Assembly (NCBI RefSeq): GCF_004000845.1
Contig: NZ_BIMA01000009.1
Coordinates: 45,078-109,077 of the forward strand
From: Paenibacillus koleovorans NBRC 103111
GTDB lineage: Bacteria > Bacillota > Bacilli > Paenibacillales > NBRC-103111
Length of the DNA: 64,000 nucleotides
Direction of reading: 5' to 3'
Shown here: piece after piece, positions 8,529 through 18,173 of the stretch
Layout of the letters: the number at the start of each line of letters is the position of its first letter
Numbering within the stretch: the first letter of the stretch is position 1
The notes under the pieces: model-generated
The model's database searches: none
What the model was told of the DNA's origin: nothing
Seen by the model: only the letters and a program-made list of their open reading frames with translations
Made by a program: the position numbers and the translations under genes

Positions 8529-9782
8529 TTATTGACTTTTTATTTCCTTTACATATTTGATTATAGAAACTTCCTTTGCTAGCTTCTCAATAAGGTACTC
8601 ACGACCACGAATACCCATTTCTTTTTGAACTGTGCTTCCCGAATTGTCAATAAACCAACGAATATGCTTCTTAACTGCACTATAATCTCCCGGTTCGCAA
8701 ACTAAACCGATGTTTGCTTCCTCAATGATCAGTCTTGCTTCAGAACCCACCTCTAGAACACCTAGTATCGGTTTACCTGCAGCCATGATTCCATAGAGTT
8801 TACTAGGCACTGATACACCACTAATGCCCTTCGCATTTACGCACCAATGGACATCTCCTGCATTAAGACTATATACTAATTCTGATTTCTTTTGATAAGG
8901 AATAAAAGTTACGTTTTTAAGATTATTATCGTCTCTGAATTGCACCAATTTATTTTGAATTGAACCCTCACCAACAAATACGAAGATAACATCTTCTCTC
9001 TCTTGAAATTTCTTGACGACATGCATCAAGTTCTCAAGATCATAATAAAGTCCAAGGTTGCCGGAATACATTATGATGAACTTATTTTCTAATCCGTATT
9101 TCGTTTTGAATGCCTGTACTTTTTCATTATCGGATGGTAGAGGATAAATCTCCTTTTCATCAATCCAGTTATTGATGAACACATGATTCGGTACTTTCTC
9201 CCCACTGAATCGGCTTATAAGAGTTTCAGCCATGTCACGACCAACAACAATTACCTTGTCAGAATGTTTGCAACTAAATTTATCGAACCACATCATTAAT
9301 TTAAGAACAAATTTATTTTTACTGTAACCAACTGCCATTGTTTGTTCGGGATTGAAGTCCTGAATGTTGTATATGTACTTGGCCTGCTTCATCCATTTCC
9401 CCCATACGCCTAACAGTCCTCCGAGTATCGGCGGTTGAGATATGGAGTATACATAATCCATCTTTCCGACCATAAATGTAGCAATCATAGCCCCGAAGAA
9501 GTAGGCCAGGATATTCTTAATCCTACTAGTTTTATTCCCCTTAGAGAATTCCGGAACACGAATACGTACAATCTTCACACCATTGATTTCTTCCCTAAAA
9601 TAAGCTTTTGACTTATACTCGGATGAAACCTTCCCAGTATAAGAGGGAACAACACAAACAATTGTTATATCAAACACATGAAGCATTCCCTCTGCCAGTT
9701 CTTGTAGAATTTGACCTGTGGAAGCGACATCCGGAAAATAATAATGCGCATATATTAATAGTTTTTTTCTTTCAGTGTTCAT
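8529..9782 (-). CDS. WbuB-like family 4 glycosyltransferase
   Basis: This is a 417-residue GT-B protein resembling the WbuB group found next to gmd/fcl in polysaccharide loci. The N-terminus is LLIYAHYYFPDVASTGQIL, the STGQ form of the acceptor-side glycine loop. Further on come YVYSISQPPILGGLLG and YNIQDFNPEQTMAVG. The C-terminal domain has IIMYSGNLGLYYDLENLM, VFVGEGSIQNKLV and the donor loop SVPSKLYGIMAAGKPILG. WbuB-type enzymes add GlcNAc, fucose-related or N-acetylfucosamine sugars; here the adjacent GDP-fucose genes make a fucosyl role possible but unproved. Codon use is intermediate between the AT-rich variable block and the conserved upstream part. Confidence 0.8.
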   Translation of the reverse strand: MNTERKKLLIYAHYYFPDVASTGQILQELAEGMLHVFDITIVCVVPSYTGKVSSEYKSKAYFREEINGVKIVRIRVPEFSKGNKTSRIKNILAYFFGAMIATFMVGKMDYVYSISQPPILGGLLGVWGKWMKQAKYIYNIQDFNPEQTMAVGYSKNKFVLKLMMWFDKFSCKHSDKVIVVGRDMAETLISRFSGEKVPNHVFINNWIDEKEIYPLPSDNEKVQAFKTKYGLENKFIIMYSGNLGLYYDLENLMHVVKKFQEREDVIFVFVGEGSIQNKLVQFRDDNNLKNVTFIPYQKKSELVYSLNAGDVHWCVNAKGISGVSVPSKLYGIMAAGKPILGVLEVGSEARLIIEEANIGLVCEPGDYSAVKKHIRWFIDNSGSTVQKEMGIRGREYLIEKLAKEVSIIKYVKEIKSQ

Positions 9783-9855
9783 CTTTCCACCTGAAAATCA
9801 TTTTTTTCTGAACAGTTGCTCAAGCTTCCGACTGAAAAGCTTTATTTTTCTTGGA

Positions 9856-10785
9856 TTACGCTTCGCAAGATGCAAAATGTCGATACGTACTTACCAGACC
9901 ATCTTTTAGAGGGATACGCGCCTTCCATCCTAAGTTTAATAGCTTACTTGTATCTACTAGCTTCCTAGGTGTTCCATCAGGTTTAGATGAGTTGAAGTGA
10001 ATATTTCCCTCATACCCTACAATGCTAATTATTAATTCAGTTAATTCTCTTATTGTTATATCTTGCCCAGTACCTATATTCACGATCTCACTGCTATCGT
10101 AATTAAGCATCAGAAACTCACAAGCATCCGCCAAATCATCTGCATGCAGAAATTCTCGCCTTGGCGTCCCCGTTCCCCAGACTTCAACGCTAGGCTCGTC
10201 ATTAACCTTAGCTTCATGGAATTTACGAATCAGTGCTGGAAGGACATGTGATGTCTCTAAATCAAAATTATCATTAGGCCCATACAAATTAGTCGGCATA
10301 ACAGAAATAAATCGCGTCCCGTATTGCCTATTGTACGACTGGCACATCTTGATTCCAGCGATCTTGGCGATGGCGTAGGGTTCATTAGTAGGCTCTAGCT
10401 CCCCGGTTAAGAGATACTCTTCCTTCATAGGCTGAGGCGCGAATTTGGGATAGATACAAGTGCTGCCCAAGAAAAGCAGCTTCTTAACTCCGGCTTGGTA
10501 AGCGCAATCGATCACATTGGTCTGAATCATCAAGTTATCACGGATAAAATCCGCAGGGTACTCGTTATTCGCTACAATCCCTCCCACCTTGGCAGCGGCA
10601 AGGAATACGTAGTCTGGCTTCTCCTCGATGAAGAAATTACGAACACTGTGGTAGTCCCTGAGATCCAACTCTTGGCTAGTCCGATAGACAAAGTTGTTAT
10701 AACCCTTTGCCTCCAAATGTCTAACGATTGCCGATCCTACAAGTCCCCGGTGACCCGCTACATAGATCTTGTCTGTCTTCTCCAT
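9856..10785 (-). CDS. fcl: GDP-L-fucose synthase
   Basis: This is a 309-residue short-chain/extended NAD(P)-dependent reductase-epimerase, the usual length for the family. It has the Rossmann loop [15 protein letters not shown] at about 11-25 and the conserved [13 protein letters not shown] at about 103. The catalytic Tyr-Lys pair lies in [10 protein letters not shown], and [13 protein letters not shown] and [20 protein letters not shown] are further GDP-fucose synthase signatures. It converts GDP-4-keto-6-deoxymannose to GDP-L-fucose by 3,5-epimerisation and NADPH-dependent reduction. It starts 4 bp after the dehydratase gene, so the pair makes GDP-fucose from GDP-mannose. No mannose-activation genes are in the window. 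Confidence 0.93.
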   Translation of the reverse strand: MEKTDKIYVAGHRGLVGSAIVRHLEAKGYNNFVYRTSQELDLRDYHSVRNFFIEEKPDYVFLAAAKVGGIVANNEYPADFIRDNLMIQTNVIDCAYQAGVKKLLFLGSTCIYPKFAPQPMKEEYLLTGELEPTNEPYAIAKIAGIKMCQSYNRQYGTRFISVMPTNLYGPNDNFDLETSHVLPALIRKFHEAKVNDEPSVEVWGTGTPRREFLHADDLADACEFLMLNYDSSEIVNIGTGQDITIRELTELIISIVGYEGNIHFNSSKPDGTPRKLVDTSKLLNLGWKARIPLKDGLVSTYRHFASCEA

Positions 10786-10789
10786 CTGC

Positions 10790-11866
10790 TTACACCTCGC
10801 AGCGAACTTTTGTTTTCGCGGATTGCAGATCTTCTTTCGCTTCGATTAGATCCGCGTCCACCATCTGGTTTACCAGTTCATGGAACTTGATCTTCGGTTC
10901 CCAACCAAGTAACTGCTTAGCCTTAGATGCATCACCTAGAAGAAGATCCACTTCTGTAGGTCTAAAATATTCAGGATCTACCGATACCAAGACTTGTCCT
11001 GTACGCTCATCTATACCTACTTCATGAACCCCAGTTCCCTTCCACATCACCTTGATGCCAACCCTATCAAACGCCAATTCTACAAATTCACGGACTGTAT
11101 GGGTTTCCCCTGTAGCAACCACGAAGTCTTCGGGTTTCTCCTGCTGTAGCATGAGCCACATCGCTTCCACATAGTCTTGTGCGAAACCCCAGTCTCTCTT
11201 GGCATCCAAGTTACCTAGATATAATCGCTCCTGAACCCCCAAGAATATTCGTGTCACGGCTCTAGTGATTTTCCGAGTAACAAATGTCTCGCCCCTCAAC
11301 GGAGATTCATGATTAAACAAGATTCCGTTACACGCGAACATCCCGTAAGCTTCTCTATAGTTTACTGTTATCCAATAGGCGTATAGCTTGGCTGCCGCAT
11401 ATGGACTTCTAGGATAAAAAGGAGTTGTTTCCCGTTGAGGTGTCTCTTGTACAAGTCCATATAATTCACTGGTAGAAGCCTGATAAAATTTTGTCTTTTT
11501 CTCCAACCCCAAAATTCGAATCGCTTCAAGTATTCGGAGCGCTCCAATCCCATCCGCATTGGCTGTGTACTCGGGGGTCTCAAAAGATACTGCTACATGG
11601 CTCTGTGCTGCTAAGTTATATATTTCATCAGGCTGAACTTCTTGAATTATGCGAATCAGATTGGTAGAATCCGTTAAATCCCCATAATGAAGAACGAATC
11701 GAACGTCCCTCTCATGCAAGTCCTGATAGAGATGATCAATTCGTCCTGTATTGAAGGAAGAGGAACGTCGTTTAATTCCATGTACAACATACCCTTTATT
11801 TAAAAGAAACTCTGCCAAATAAGCGCCGTCTTGACCTGTTATCCCAGTTATCAATGCCTTCTTCAT
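10790..11866 (-). CDS. gmd: GDP-mannose 4,6-dehydratase
   Basis: 358 residues from the ATG at 11866; upstream codons in the same frame are not conserved and were dropped. The N-terminus [20 protein letters not shown] carries the glycine-rich NADP-binding loop. [18 protein letters not shown] is the family-specific NADP/substrate segment. STSELYG and the [10 protein letters not shown] region supply the catalytic Ser/Thr-Glu and Tyr-Lys residues. [19 protein letters not shown] is a Gmd hallmark. The enzyme makes GDP-4-keto-6-deoxy-D-mannose, the substrate of the next gene. It follows the priming transferase by 32 bp. The C-terminus is slightly longer than in E. coli Gmd around [17 protein letters not shown], a standard extension for this subgroup. 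Confidence 0.93.
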   Translation of the reverse strand: MKKALITGITGQDGAYLAEFLLNKGYVVHGIKRRSSSFNTGRIDHLYQDLHERDVRFVLHYGDLTDSTNLIRIIQEVQPDEIYNLAAQSHVAVSFETPEYTANADGIGALRILEAIRILGLEKKTKFYQASTSELYGLVQETPQRETTPFYPRSPYAAAKLYAYWITVNYREAYGMFACNGILFNHESPLRGETFVTRKITRAVTRIFLGVQERLYLGNLDAKRDWGFAQDYVEAMWLMLQQEKPEDFVVATGETHTVREFVELAFDRVGIKVMWKGTGVHEVGIDERTGQVLVSVDPEYFRPTEVDLLLGDASKAKQLLGWEPKIKFHELVNQMVDADLIEAKEDLQSAKTKVRCEV

Positions 11867-11898
11867 GAAGTGTACTATCTCCTTAGAATGTATTGAAC

Positions 11899-12627
11899 CT
11901 AATGACCGTTCCGAGACCAAACCATCACACCAACAGTCTTGAGAATTAGCTTAATGTCCAACATCAAGCTCCGTTCTGATATGTATTTCAGATCAAGTGA
12001 CACCATTTCCTTAAAGCTCATATGGTTCCGACCACTGACTTGCCAAGGTCCTGTACATCCAGGCGTAACAATTAGACGCTGTTTATCATAAGCAGTATAC
12101 ATCTCAACCTCCTGGGGGAGTGGCGGTCTGGGGCCCACCATGCTCATATCGCCTTTTAATACATTCAGAAATTGAGGAAGCTCATCAATACTTGTCCTAC
12201 GAATGAAGCTTCCTACCCTCGTAACTCTAGGATCAGCCTTCATCTTAAAGACTGCTCCGGAACGTTCATTTAGGTGCTGCAGAGTAGGCAGTAACTCCTC
12301 TGCATTGGTTATCATGGAACGGAATTTATACATCTCGAATACCTTCCCGTTCTTCCCGACTCTAGTTTGTTTGTAAAATACTCTCCCCTTGGGATCTTCC
12401 AACTTAATGAATAAAGCGATTAAAACGAAAATCGGAAACAAAAACACGATCCCCATAACGGCACCAACAATATCCATGAATCGCTTCATTATCTCGTATC
12501 GAGTTCGGCGGACTTGACTGTTTTTCCGGCTGTGTAATGGTTTGTTATAGTCACCGGCCTCGAGCTTGATGTCTAGCTCTGGCAAACTCACGGTCGAATT
12601 AGCCCCCTCTTGAAATCTAATAAGCAT
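11899..12627 (-). CDS. Priming undecaprenyl-phosphate sugar-1-phosphate transferase (WcaJ/WbaP-like)
   Basis: 242 residues. It has one strong membrane segment at about 52-74 ([20 protein letters not shown]) followed by the catalytic domain of bacterial sugar transferases. The key blocks are [40 protein letters not shown] with the Asp-Glu pair, MVGPRPPLP, and the C-terminal [14 protein letters not shown]. It loads the first sugar phosphate onto undecaprenyl phosphate and so starts repeat-unit synthesis. A GTG at 12591, preceded by AGAGGGGG, is a credible alternative start because the ATG at 12627 has no clear Shine-Dalgarno. The family includes glucosyl and galactosyl enzymes; which one cannot be told. 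Confidence 0.88.
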   Translation of the reverse strand: MLIRFQEGANSTVSLPELDIKLEAGDYNKPLHSRKNSQVRRTRYEIMKRFMDIVGAVMGIVFLFPIFVLIALFIKLEDPKGRVFYKQTRVGKNGKVFEMYKFRSMITNAEELLPTLQHLNERSGAVFKMKADPRVTRVGSFIRRTSIDELPQFLNVLKGDMSMVGPRPPLPQEVEMYTAYDKQRLIVTPGCTGPWQVSGRNHMSFKEMVSLDLKYISERSLMLDIKLILKTVGVMVWSRNGH

Positions 12628-12706
12628 TTTTTACTATGACTTTTGTAGTTATTTATCCACATTGTATCATTAATTTGCATCATTTTGGCGAAGAATAGTG
12701 AGAAGA

Positions 12707-13405
12707 CTACTCTCCTTTGGCTCCATAGTAATAATAGTAGTACGACTCTCCTTGCTTGCGGTCCAAGTTGTTGAGCACCACCCCTAGTATTCTAGCATTC
12801 ACACGCTCTAGATTGGCCTTCACTTTGATAGCCATTTCCCGTTTGACTTCACCTGAATTGATTACCAGAATAACGCCGTCGCATCGGGATGCAATGACTT
12901 GGGCATCTGTCACTACTAGTGCTGGCGGAGTATCTATAATAATCATATCGTATTCGTTCTTGAGCTCATCCAGCAACCTCGACATTCTGGTTGAAGCCAG
13001 CATTTCCGATGGATTCGGAGGGATCGGGCCTGATGGAAGCAAATATAGATTCTCTATGTCCGTGTCTACAACCACTTCTCTACCAGTTCCGTGACTGGCT
13101 AAGATGTTCGTCAATCCCCAACGATTGGAACGCAGAAATGTATGATGCATGGTCGGTTTTCTCAAATCTGCGTCAATGATTAAAACTTTCTTATCTGCCT
13201 GTGCATAGGTAACCGCCAGATTGGTTGCTGTGGTCGATTTGCCTTCACCTGGGCCTGCCGATGTAAGCATGACAACCTGAATGTCACTATCAATCGAGGA
13301 AAAGTCGACATTGGTCCGTAGAGTACGATACGCCTCCGAGATGGGAGACTTCGGATTAATCTCGGTGATGATCGGTCTTTTATTGGTTGAGCGTTGCATT
13401 GACAT
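12707..13405 (-). CDS. Bacterial tyrosine kinase (BY-kinase), YwqD/CpsD type
   Basis: This is a 232-residue cytoplasmic ATPase/kinase. The Walker A motif is SAGPGEGKSTTATNLA at about 51, Walker A' is VLIIDADLRKP at about 74, and Walker B is MIIIDTPP at about 154. The C-terminal tail has six consecutive tyrosines (ESYYYYYYGAKGE), the autophosphorylation cluster of BY-kinases. It needs the membrane modulator encoded just upstream, whose 3' end it overlaps by 26 bp. GGGGAGG stands before its ATG. BY-kinases control chain length and export of polysaccharides and phosphorylate sugar-nucleotide enzymes. A matching phosphatase is encoded at 16918-17697. Equivalent to B. subtilis PtkA (YwqD). Confidence 0.92.
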   Translation of the reverse strand: MSMQRSTNKRPIITEINPKSPISEAYRTLRTNVDFSSIDSDIQVVMLTSAGPGEGKSTTATNLAVTYAQADKKVLIIDADLRKPTMHHTFLRSNRWGLTNILASHGTGREVVVDTDIENLYLLPSGPIPPNPSEMLASTRMSRLLDELKNEYDMIIIDTPPALVVTDAQVIASRCDGVILVINSGEVKREMAIKVKANLERVNARILGVVLNNLDRKQGESYYYYYYGAKGE

Positions 13406-14147
13406 GCTTGGCCTCCCCTGCCTTCCTACCTCGAGTTAGCTTGGAATCTTGCGAGGAGTGGATGTCTTCCGGTTTCATTTTCACTACCATGGTCAGAACC
13501 GGCAACTCCAAGTACTTCAACACATCTGCTTCGGTCTTGATAGTATCATCCAAATACTCCAGCAAGAAAATAACACCTATGCCCGCCATTAAGGCTACAA
13601 CTAAACTGATTGCCAGATTCATAAATGGGTCAGGTTTTACTGGTGCAGGCTCATTAAGGATTTTAGCTTCACTCAAGAGAGATACATTATCGACGTTCAT
13701 CACGTTCGGAATCTCTCTCTGAAATACTTTAGAGACAGCATTAACGATTTCTACTGCCTTTGAATGGCTAGGGTCTTGAACGATTAGTGTCATTACTTGC
13801 GTGTTGTTGACGGAATTCACCCTGACTTTACCGATGAGTTGTTCCGCCGTTAGGGAGAACTGCGGGTACTCTTTGGCAACGATCTCCATGATATAGGGAG
13901 ACTTAATCACTTCTTTATATGTATCAATGATTCGAATATTCAAATTGACATCGTTCAGAGTTAGTTGCTCAATGCCTACACGCTCGGACGATTTGTTGAC
14001 GATCAGCTTGGTTGACGCCTCATAGATTGGAGTCATGAAGAAAAAGCTAACCACTCCTGTAGTCGTACAGGCTACTACCACTATGGCAATAAGCAACCAA
14101 AGCCTTTTCATAATTATCTTGAAGTAATCTTTCAGGTCGAGTTCCAT
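13380..14147 (-). CDS. BY-kinase modulator / Wzz-family chain-length protein (YwqC/CapA type)
   Basis: 255 residues with the Wzz topology. There is a first membrane helix at about 15-36 (LWLLIAIVVVACTTTGVVSFFF), a Wzz extracytoplasmic domain, and a second helix at about 175-197 preceded by the proline-rich EPAPVKPDPFMN. A cytoplasmic C-terminal tail follows and activates the partner kinase. In Gram-positives the Wzz part and the kinase are separate genes, as seen here. GGAGG lies before the ATG. The gene opens the exopolysaccharide operon: a strong terminator (14172-14211) lies upstream, so the promoter should lie in the short gap between 14147 and that terminator or within it. Equivalent to TkmA (YwqC). 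Confidence 0.9.
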   Translation of the reverse strand: MELDLKDYFKIIMKRLWLLIAIVVVACTTTGVVSFFFMTPIYEASTKLIVNKSSERVGIEQLTLNDVNLNIRIIDTYKEVIKSPYIMEIVAKEYPQFSLTAEQLIGKVRVNSVNNTQVMTLIVQDPSHSKAVEIVNAVSKVFQREIPNVMNVDNVSLLSEAKILNEPAPVKPDPFMNLAISLVVALMAGIGVIFLLEYLDDTIKTEADVLKYLELPVLTMVVKMKPEDIHSSQDSKLTRGRKAGEAKHVNATLNQ

Positions 14148-14171
14148 TCCAAACCTCCGCTAACCTCTAGT

Positions 14172-14211
14172 AAAAAACGAATCCTCCTCCCATCAACTGA
14201 GAGGAGGATTC
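14172..14211 (-). terminator. Rho-independent terminator of the SLH protein gene
   Basis: Perfect 11-bp inverted repeat GAATCCTCCTC / GAGGAGGATTC (14179-14189 and 14201-14211) with an 11-base loop. On the minus strand it is followed by G and six T (14172-14177). It begins 10 bp past the stop of the SLH gene and separates it from the exopolysaccharide operon. Confidence 0.9.
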
Positions 14212-14220
14212 CCTACGATC

Positions 14221-16782
14221 TTACTTATTGATCAACCGATATAACACCACTGCCGCTTGGGCTCTTGTTGAAATTCCATTCGGATTGAAGACGCCGTCGT
14301 CTTCTCCGATAATAATACCTTTGCTTGCCGCGAGGGCCACTCCTGATTTCAAAGTCGCATGAATGTCGCCAGCATCTTGGAAACCCTTAAGCGCTGCTGC
14401 TGAATCAGCATCCTTATACTGTTTGGCATACTGAAGCGCACGTGCTGCCATCGTAGCCATCTCAGCACGAGTTACAGGCTCATTCGGCGCAAACTCCTTG
14501 TCTGTACGTCCATTAACAAGTCCGATCTTAACTGCTGATGCAACGTATAGACTAAACCAATCGCTACCGTTCACATCATCGAAGCTTTCCTTGGCCGATG
14601 CGTCTTCCACACCGAGTGCCTTCACGAGCATTTTCGCGAACTCGGCGCGTGTTACTTGGGCGCCCGGCACAAACTGACCATTCTCCCGACCTTCTATAAT
14701 TCCCTTCGCCGCGACAACCTCCACTTGACGTCCCGCCCAGTCTTTGACGGAGGCCATGTCGCTAAATGCGACGTTGTTCTGAACGACAATATACTTGCCC
14801 AAAGTGTTCGTAAATCCGCTGACTACACCAGCTTTCGCATCATACTTACCAACATAGTAGACTAGCTTGCCATCGGCAATCTTGGCCAATGTCAGCAACT
14901 CGGTGTCAAACTGTTTTGGATTTGTAACCGGAATTTTCAATTCAAACGGTTTGGCTACCGAGGTCGTAGCGGCTGTAGTTACAGCCGGAGCCTTAGTTCC
15001 CGCTGCTAATGACGCTCCCGCGCCATTTTCTCCCGTTAAAGTAAACTGGACCGTATCGGAAGCAAAAGTCGGTACTGTAAGCAGCGTGGTTCCTCCTGGT
15101 CCTCCGACTGCGAAATCCGAAAGCGAGGGAGGTGGAGAGAGCGAAATCGTAACATTGCCGCCCGCTTCGACCTCATCCAAATCCACTACAAAGGTAACTC
15201 CATTCACTTCAATAGCTATCTTGTCAACTCCGGCCGCCTTAGCCTTCTCAACAGTCGCTTGAGAGAGAGCAAGCTCAGTCGTACCAGCAGGTACATTCCC
15301 CAGGCTGAGCGTCGCTGTCACTGCAGCTTGACGCCTGCTTCCCTCTAGAGCACCTCCGGCCTTCTCATTAATCTTCTTGATGTTGTTCGCAATGTTATCA
15401 AACTGCTTGCTTAACGTAGCCTCGTCCAGATTCAATTTAGCCTTGCCGTCCTTGACTTCTACAGAGTCGGATACATTAAGCGTTGCCGCCTTCCCGTAAG
15501 CCTCTTCAAGTGCAGTTACTATGTTATCCGCGCTATCATCATCAAGATCTCCACCGACAGGAAGACCACTTAGAATCTTATTCAATTGCCCCTCTACTTC
15601 ACCCAACAGATCATTGAAATCCCCTTCACTAATTGCCCCTGGTGCCGGTCCTGGGTCAGCAGGCGGATTCGTATTCGGATTCGTCGGTGGATTCTCAATT
15701 CCATTACCTGGCTCCTCCCCACCAGTCGAGCTAGGAGCAGTTAGTGTAATTTGCCCGGTAAACAAAAGCTTCCCGAAAAATACCTCACTTGCTGTTACCG
15801 TCGTAGTCACTGAAGTGCCGGCAGAGACAGCGGACGATAAGATAAACTTTCCACTCGTGCTATTGTATGTAATCTGGCCGTTGCTGCTGGTCCAAGTCAA
15901 TAGCGAATTAGGCACAGCAATATCGAGAACAGTCAACCTTGGAGCCAACTCCGAAGTCGCACTAGTAGTAGTGATCTCAGCCTGGGAACGGATATAGCCG
16001 ATCGCTAATACTTTGCGCACCTCGCCACCAAGATCGAATCTAGTTTGGAAGCGGTTCTTGACCGCAATCAGGTTCGCAGGGGTTATCCCGATGTTACTTA
16101 ACACAGAACTAAATTTATATCCGGCAGTATCATTCAATACCGCTGTAATGGCTTGATTAATCTTGTCCTCCAACGCCTGAACATTCAGACCGCCTTGATT
16201 GTCCGCAAGTGCAATCAGCTCGGTTGGGGACATCGCCGAGAGGCCTTGTTTAAGCCCTTCAATAATAGCATTGATGAAAGAAGAAACATCCGTGAAGCCC
16301 AGCCCATTAGCTCCATCTAAACCGGAAAGTCCGCCAAGCTTAGCCAGATCTCCTGCAATTCCGCGCAAGGTTGGATTCTGGGTAATGTCTAGTAGATATT
16401 GGCCATCTACGTCATAAGGGAAGGCAAAATGCATGGCCAAAAGCAATAGATTTTGAGCGTTCAAATTTGGATACGAAGACGGACTCGCTTGATAGGTTGT
16501 ATTATTCTGAACAGCACTCCAAATCTCTGTTACAAGAGCTTGTTCCGTCGATTGGGTATAGTCGATAGCCATTACTGAATCTCTTACCGCACGCAGGATG
16601 GATAGCTCATCCGATGTCAATTGACCATGAATGTCATTCAGTGGATTTAGAAGATCAGAGGGCAAACTCGCCGCATAGGAAGTTGCTGATTTGCCCCAAT
16701 CACTCGGAATACCAGCGACACCACCGAAGGCTACTGCGGTCGCTATTGAAATTGTACTGATAGACCTCAACATTTTCTTCAT
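14221..16782 (-). CDS. S-layer-homology (SLH) domain cell-surface protein
   Basis: 853 residues from the ATG at 16782, which has GAGGTG seven bases upstream; an open 11-codon extension was rejected. A signal peptide covers about 1-35 (helix ISTISIATAVAFGGVAG). The middle is an Ala/Leu-rich helical region and Ig-like segments, with a Pro/Asn linker rich in NPNTNPPADPGPAPG at about 370-390. The last 170 residues hold three SLH repeats, recognisable from VTRAEFAKMLVKALG, VTRAEMATMAARAL and STRAQAAVVLYRLI. SLH domains bind pyruvylated secondary cell-wall polymer, so the protein is wall-anchored outside the cell. The function of the N-terminal part is unknown. It is monocistronic, between a terminator and the phosphatase gene, within the polysaccharide-control region. 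Confidence 0.9.
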   Translation of the reverse strand: MKKMLRSISTISIATAVAFGGVAGIPSDWGKSATSYAASLPSDLLNPLNDIHGQLTSDELSILRAVRDSVMAIDYTQSTEQALVTEIWSAVQNNTTYQASPSSYPNLNAQNLLLLAMHFAFPYDVDGQYLLDITQNPTLRGIAGDLAKLGGLSGLDGANGLGFTDVSSFINAIIEGLKQGLSAMSPTELIALADNQGGLNVQALEDKINQAITAVLNDTAGYKFSSVLSNIGITPANLIAVKNRFQTRFDLGGEVRKVLAIGYIRSQAEITTTSATSELAPRLTVLDIAVPNSLLTWTSSNGQITYNSTSGKFILSSAVSAGTSVTTTVTASEVFFGKLLFTGQITLTAPSSTGGEEPGNGIENPPTNPNTNPPADPGPAPGAISEGDFNDLLGEVEGQLNKILSGLPVGGDLDDDSADNIVTALEEAYGKAATLNVSDSVEVKDGKAKLNLDEATLSKQFDNIANNIKKINEKAGGALEGSRRQAAVTATLSLGNVPAGTTELALSQATVEKAKAAGVDKIAIEVNGVTFVVDLDEVEAGGNVTISLSPPPSLSDFAVGGPGGTTLLTVPTFASDTVQFTLTGENGAGASLAAGTKAPAVTTAATTSVAKPFELKIPVTNPKQFDTELLTLAKIADGKLVYYVGKYDAKAGVVSGFTNTLGKYIVVQNNVAFSDMASVKDWAGRQVEVVAAKGIIEGRENGQFVPGAQVTRAEFAKMLVKALGVEDASAKESFDDVNGSDWFSLYVASAVKIGLVNGRTDKEFAPNEPVTRAEMATMAARALQYAKQYKDADSAAALKGFQDAGDIHATLKSGVALAASKGIIIGEDDGVFNPNGISTRAQAAVVLYRLINK

Positions 16783-16917
16783 CTCAAGCACCTCTTTATA
16801 CAGTTTTCTATACATTTAATTAAAACAAATTTCCCATTTTTTCGCAGATGACTCCAATCGATTCTAGCATCATTCTACCACTATTTCAATCTGTAAATCG
16901 AACTTTCACCCTATTTT

Positions 16918-17697
16918 CTATCTAAATTTTGTAAAAAAACCTGATAGGAACCATTTTTTCGCTTCTTTTTGAGGTTCCAATAAGTCTATCGACTCGCTTG
17001 CCAAAACTTTTGTCGAATTTTCTTTGTAATACAATACTCTCTCTTGACCTACATGCTGCTCCACTATTCTATATGCCTTACTTAATTCAATCCCCCTCGT
17101 TTCCAAATGATGCACATCAGAGGAGAGGAATTGAACCAAATTCCTCTTGCACAGTTGGATGGAAAGCTGTTGGATCTTGGGGCCAAACAATCCATTCAGA
17201 GAATGGCTGGTCAATTGTGCTAGCACTCCCTTCGAAACCAAACTGTGTAACAAATCCGGGTCTGAAGCCAGCTCTGCATTTCGTTCTGGGTGGGCAATAA
17301 TTGGCTGGACTCCGGAAAGCATGAGCTCAAAAAGGTAATCTTCCGTATATTCCGGAACATGGCCGGAGGGCAATTCAATCAGCAAATACTTCGAATTGCT
17401 AAGGGAAAGCAGTTGCCCTTGATCCCAGTCTTCCAGAAGTTGACGAGTAAGCCGGATCTCTTGACCGGTCAGAACCTGCAAAGGTATCTGAGCTCGGACC
17501 AATTCCTCATTAAGTCGATCAACGCTGGACCTTATCTTGTCGGCGGGGTTCATATATTTGCCGTTGGCATGATGGGGTGTTGCGATGACCGTATGAATCC
17601 CTTCATCGACAGCTGCTCGCGCAATCCTCAGCGATTCGTCAATATCAGTAGCTCCATCGTCCATTCCGGGGAGAATATGGGTATGTATGTCGATCAT
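16918..17697 (-). CDS. Manganese-dependent tyrosine phosphatase, CpsB/YwqE family
   Basis: About 259 residues of the PHP-fold phosphatase family. It begins MIDIHTHILPGMDDGATD, the metal-binding HxH motif with DDG. It continues with VIATPHHANGKYMNP at about 37, GQEIRL, YLLIELPSGHVPEY, IIAHPERN at about 135, and FLSSDVHHLETR near 195, which complete the three-metal site. It dephosphorylates the BY-kinase and its targets and so opposes the kinase at 12707-13405. The start at 17697 (preceded by GAGGT at a spacing of 11) matches the family; an ATG at 17715 is also open. Unlike the usual order, it lies upstream of the kinase pair with the SLH gene in between. Confidence 0.92.
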   Translation of the reverse strand: MIDIHTHILPGMDDGATDIDESLRIARAAVDEGIHTVIATPHHANGKYMNPADKIRSSVDRLNEELVRAQIPLQVLTGQEIRLTRQLLEDWDQGQLLSLSNSKYLLIELPSGHVPEYTEDYLFELMLSGVQPIIAHPERNAELASDPDLLHSLVSKGVLAQLTSHSLNGLFGPKIQQLSIQLCKRNLVQFLSSDVHHLETRGIELSKAYRIVEQHVGQERVLYYKENSTKVLASESIDLLEPQKEAKKWFLSGFFTKFR

Positions 17698-17856
17698 ATG
17701 CTGTATGTACCTCATTCTTCATTATATAGGACTTGCGCAATTATTTCTGTGCCATAATTCACAAAGCATTGTAAATTTGTGACTCAAGCCGTTAGTCCAT
17801 AATCACTCTTACACAAATATATCGGTATTTGATTGCAATAGTATGACAGAAAAACA

Positions 17857-17885
17857 CAAAAAAAGCCCCCGTAACTACGAGGAGC
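17857..17885 (-). terminator. Rho-independent terminator after the riboswitch-controlled small gene
   Basis: Minus-strand hairpin GCTCCTCGTAgttACGGGGGC with two G-U pairs (17865-17885), followed at once by a run of seven T and more T-rich sequence. It ends the transcript of the 74-residue membrane protein, which makes that gene monocistronic and separates it from the phosphatase gene. Confidence 0.85.
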
Positions 17886-17898
17886 CAGTCATTTCAAA

Positions 17899-18123
17899 TT
17901 ATTTCATGTTGATCACAATTGGCCGAGACCAACTTTGATTTTCCGATGCACTCATTAGTAGGTTTGTATGCTCATCCGAAGGGGAATCCTCGAGTTCGAT
18001 GTCGCGACCCCGTTCGAAGATCTCCTTTGCTCGCTGATCCGAGCGTTTGGATGCAGCAATTATGCAGTAAAAGAAAAGTCCGCCCAGTACCCAACAAAAC
18101 AATGCAACCCCTATCCCAACCAT
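17899..18123 (-). CDS. 74-residue single-pass membrane protein under riboswitch control
   Basis: Starts at the ATG at 18123 with GGAGGGG just upstream. A longer frame upstream was rejected because it runs through the riboswitch. The protein has one membrane helix at about 4-24 (VALFCWVLGGLFFYCIIAA). A charged cytoplasmic-type tail of 50 residues follows, with KRSDQRAKEIFERGRDIELED. It resembles no family I can name. Its 5' leader is a cyclic-di-GMP-I riboswitch and a terminator follows, so it is a one-gene regulon member. The neighbouring exopolysaccharide, tyrosine-phosphatase and adhesin-like genes suggest a role in the motile-to-sessile switch. That is an inference from context only. Confidence 0.75.
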   Translation of the reverse strand: MVGIGVALFCWVLGGLFFYCIIAASKRSDQRAKEIFERGRDIELEDSPSDEHTNLLMSASENQSWSRPIVINMK

Positions 18124-18173
18124 AAGTCCCCTCCATTTTCTAGTGTGCAGTTGATGTCTCGGGTCGGAGGCCC

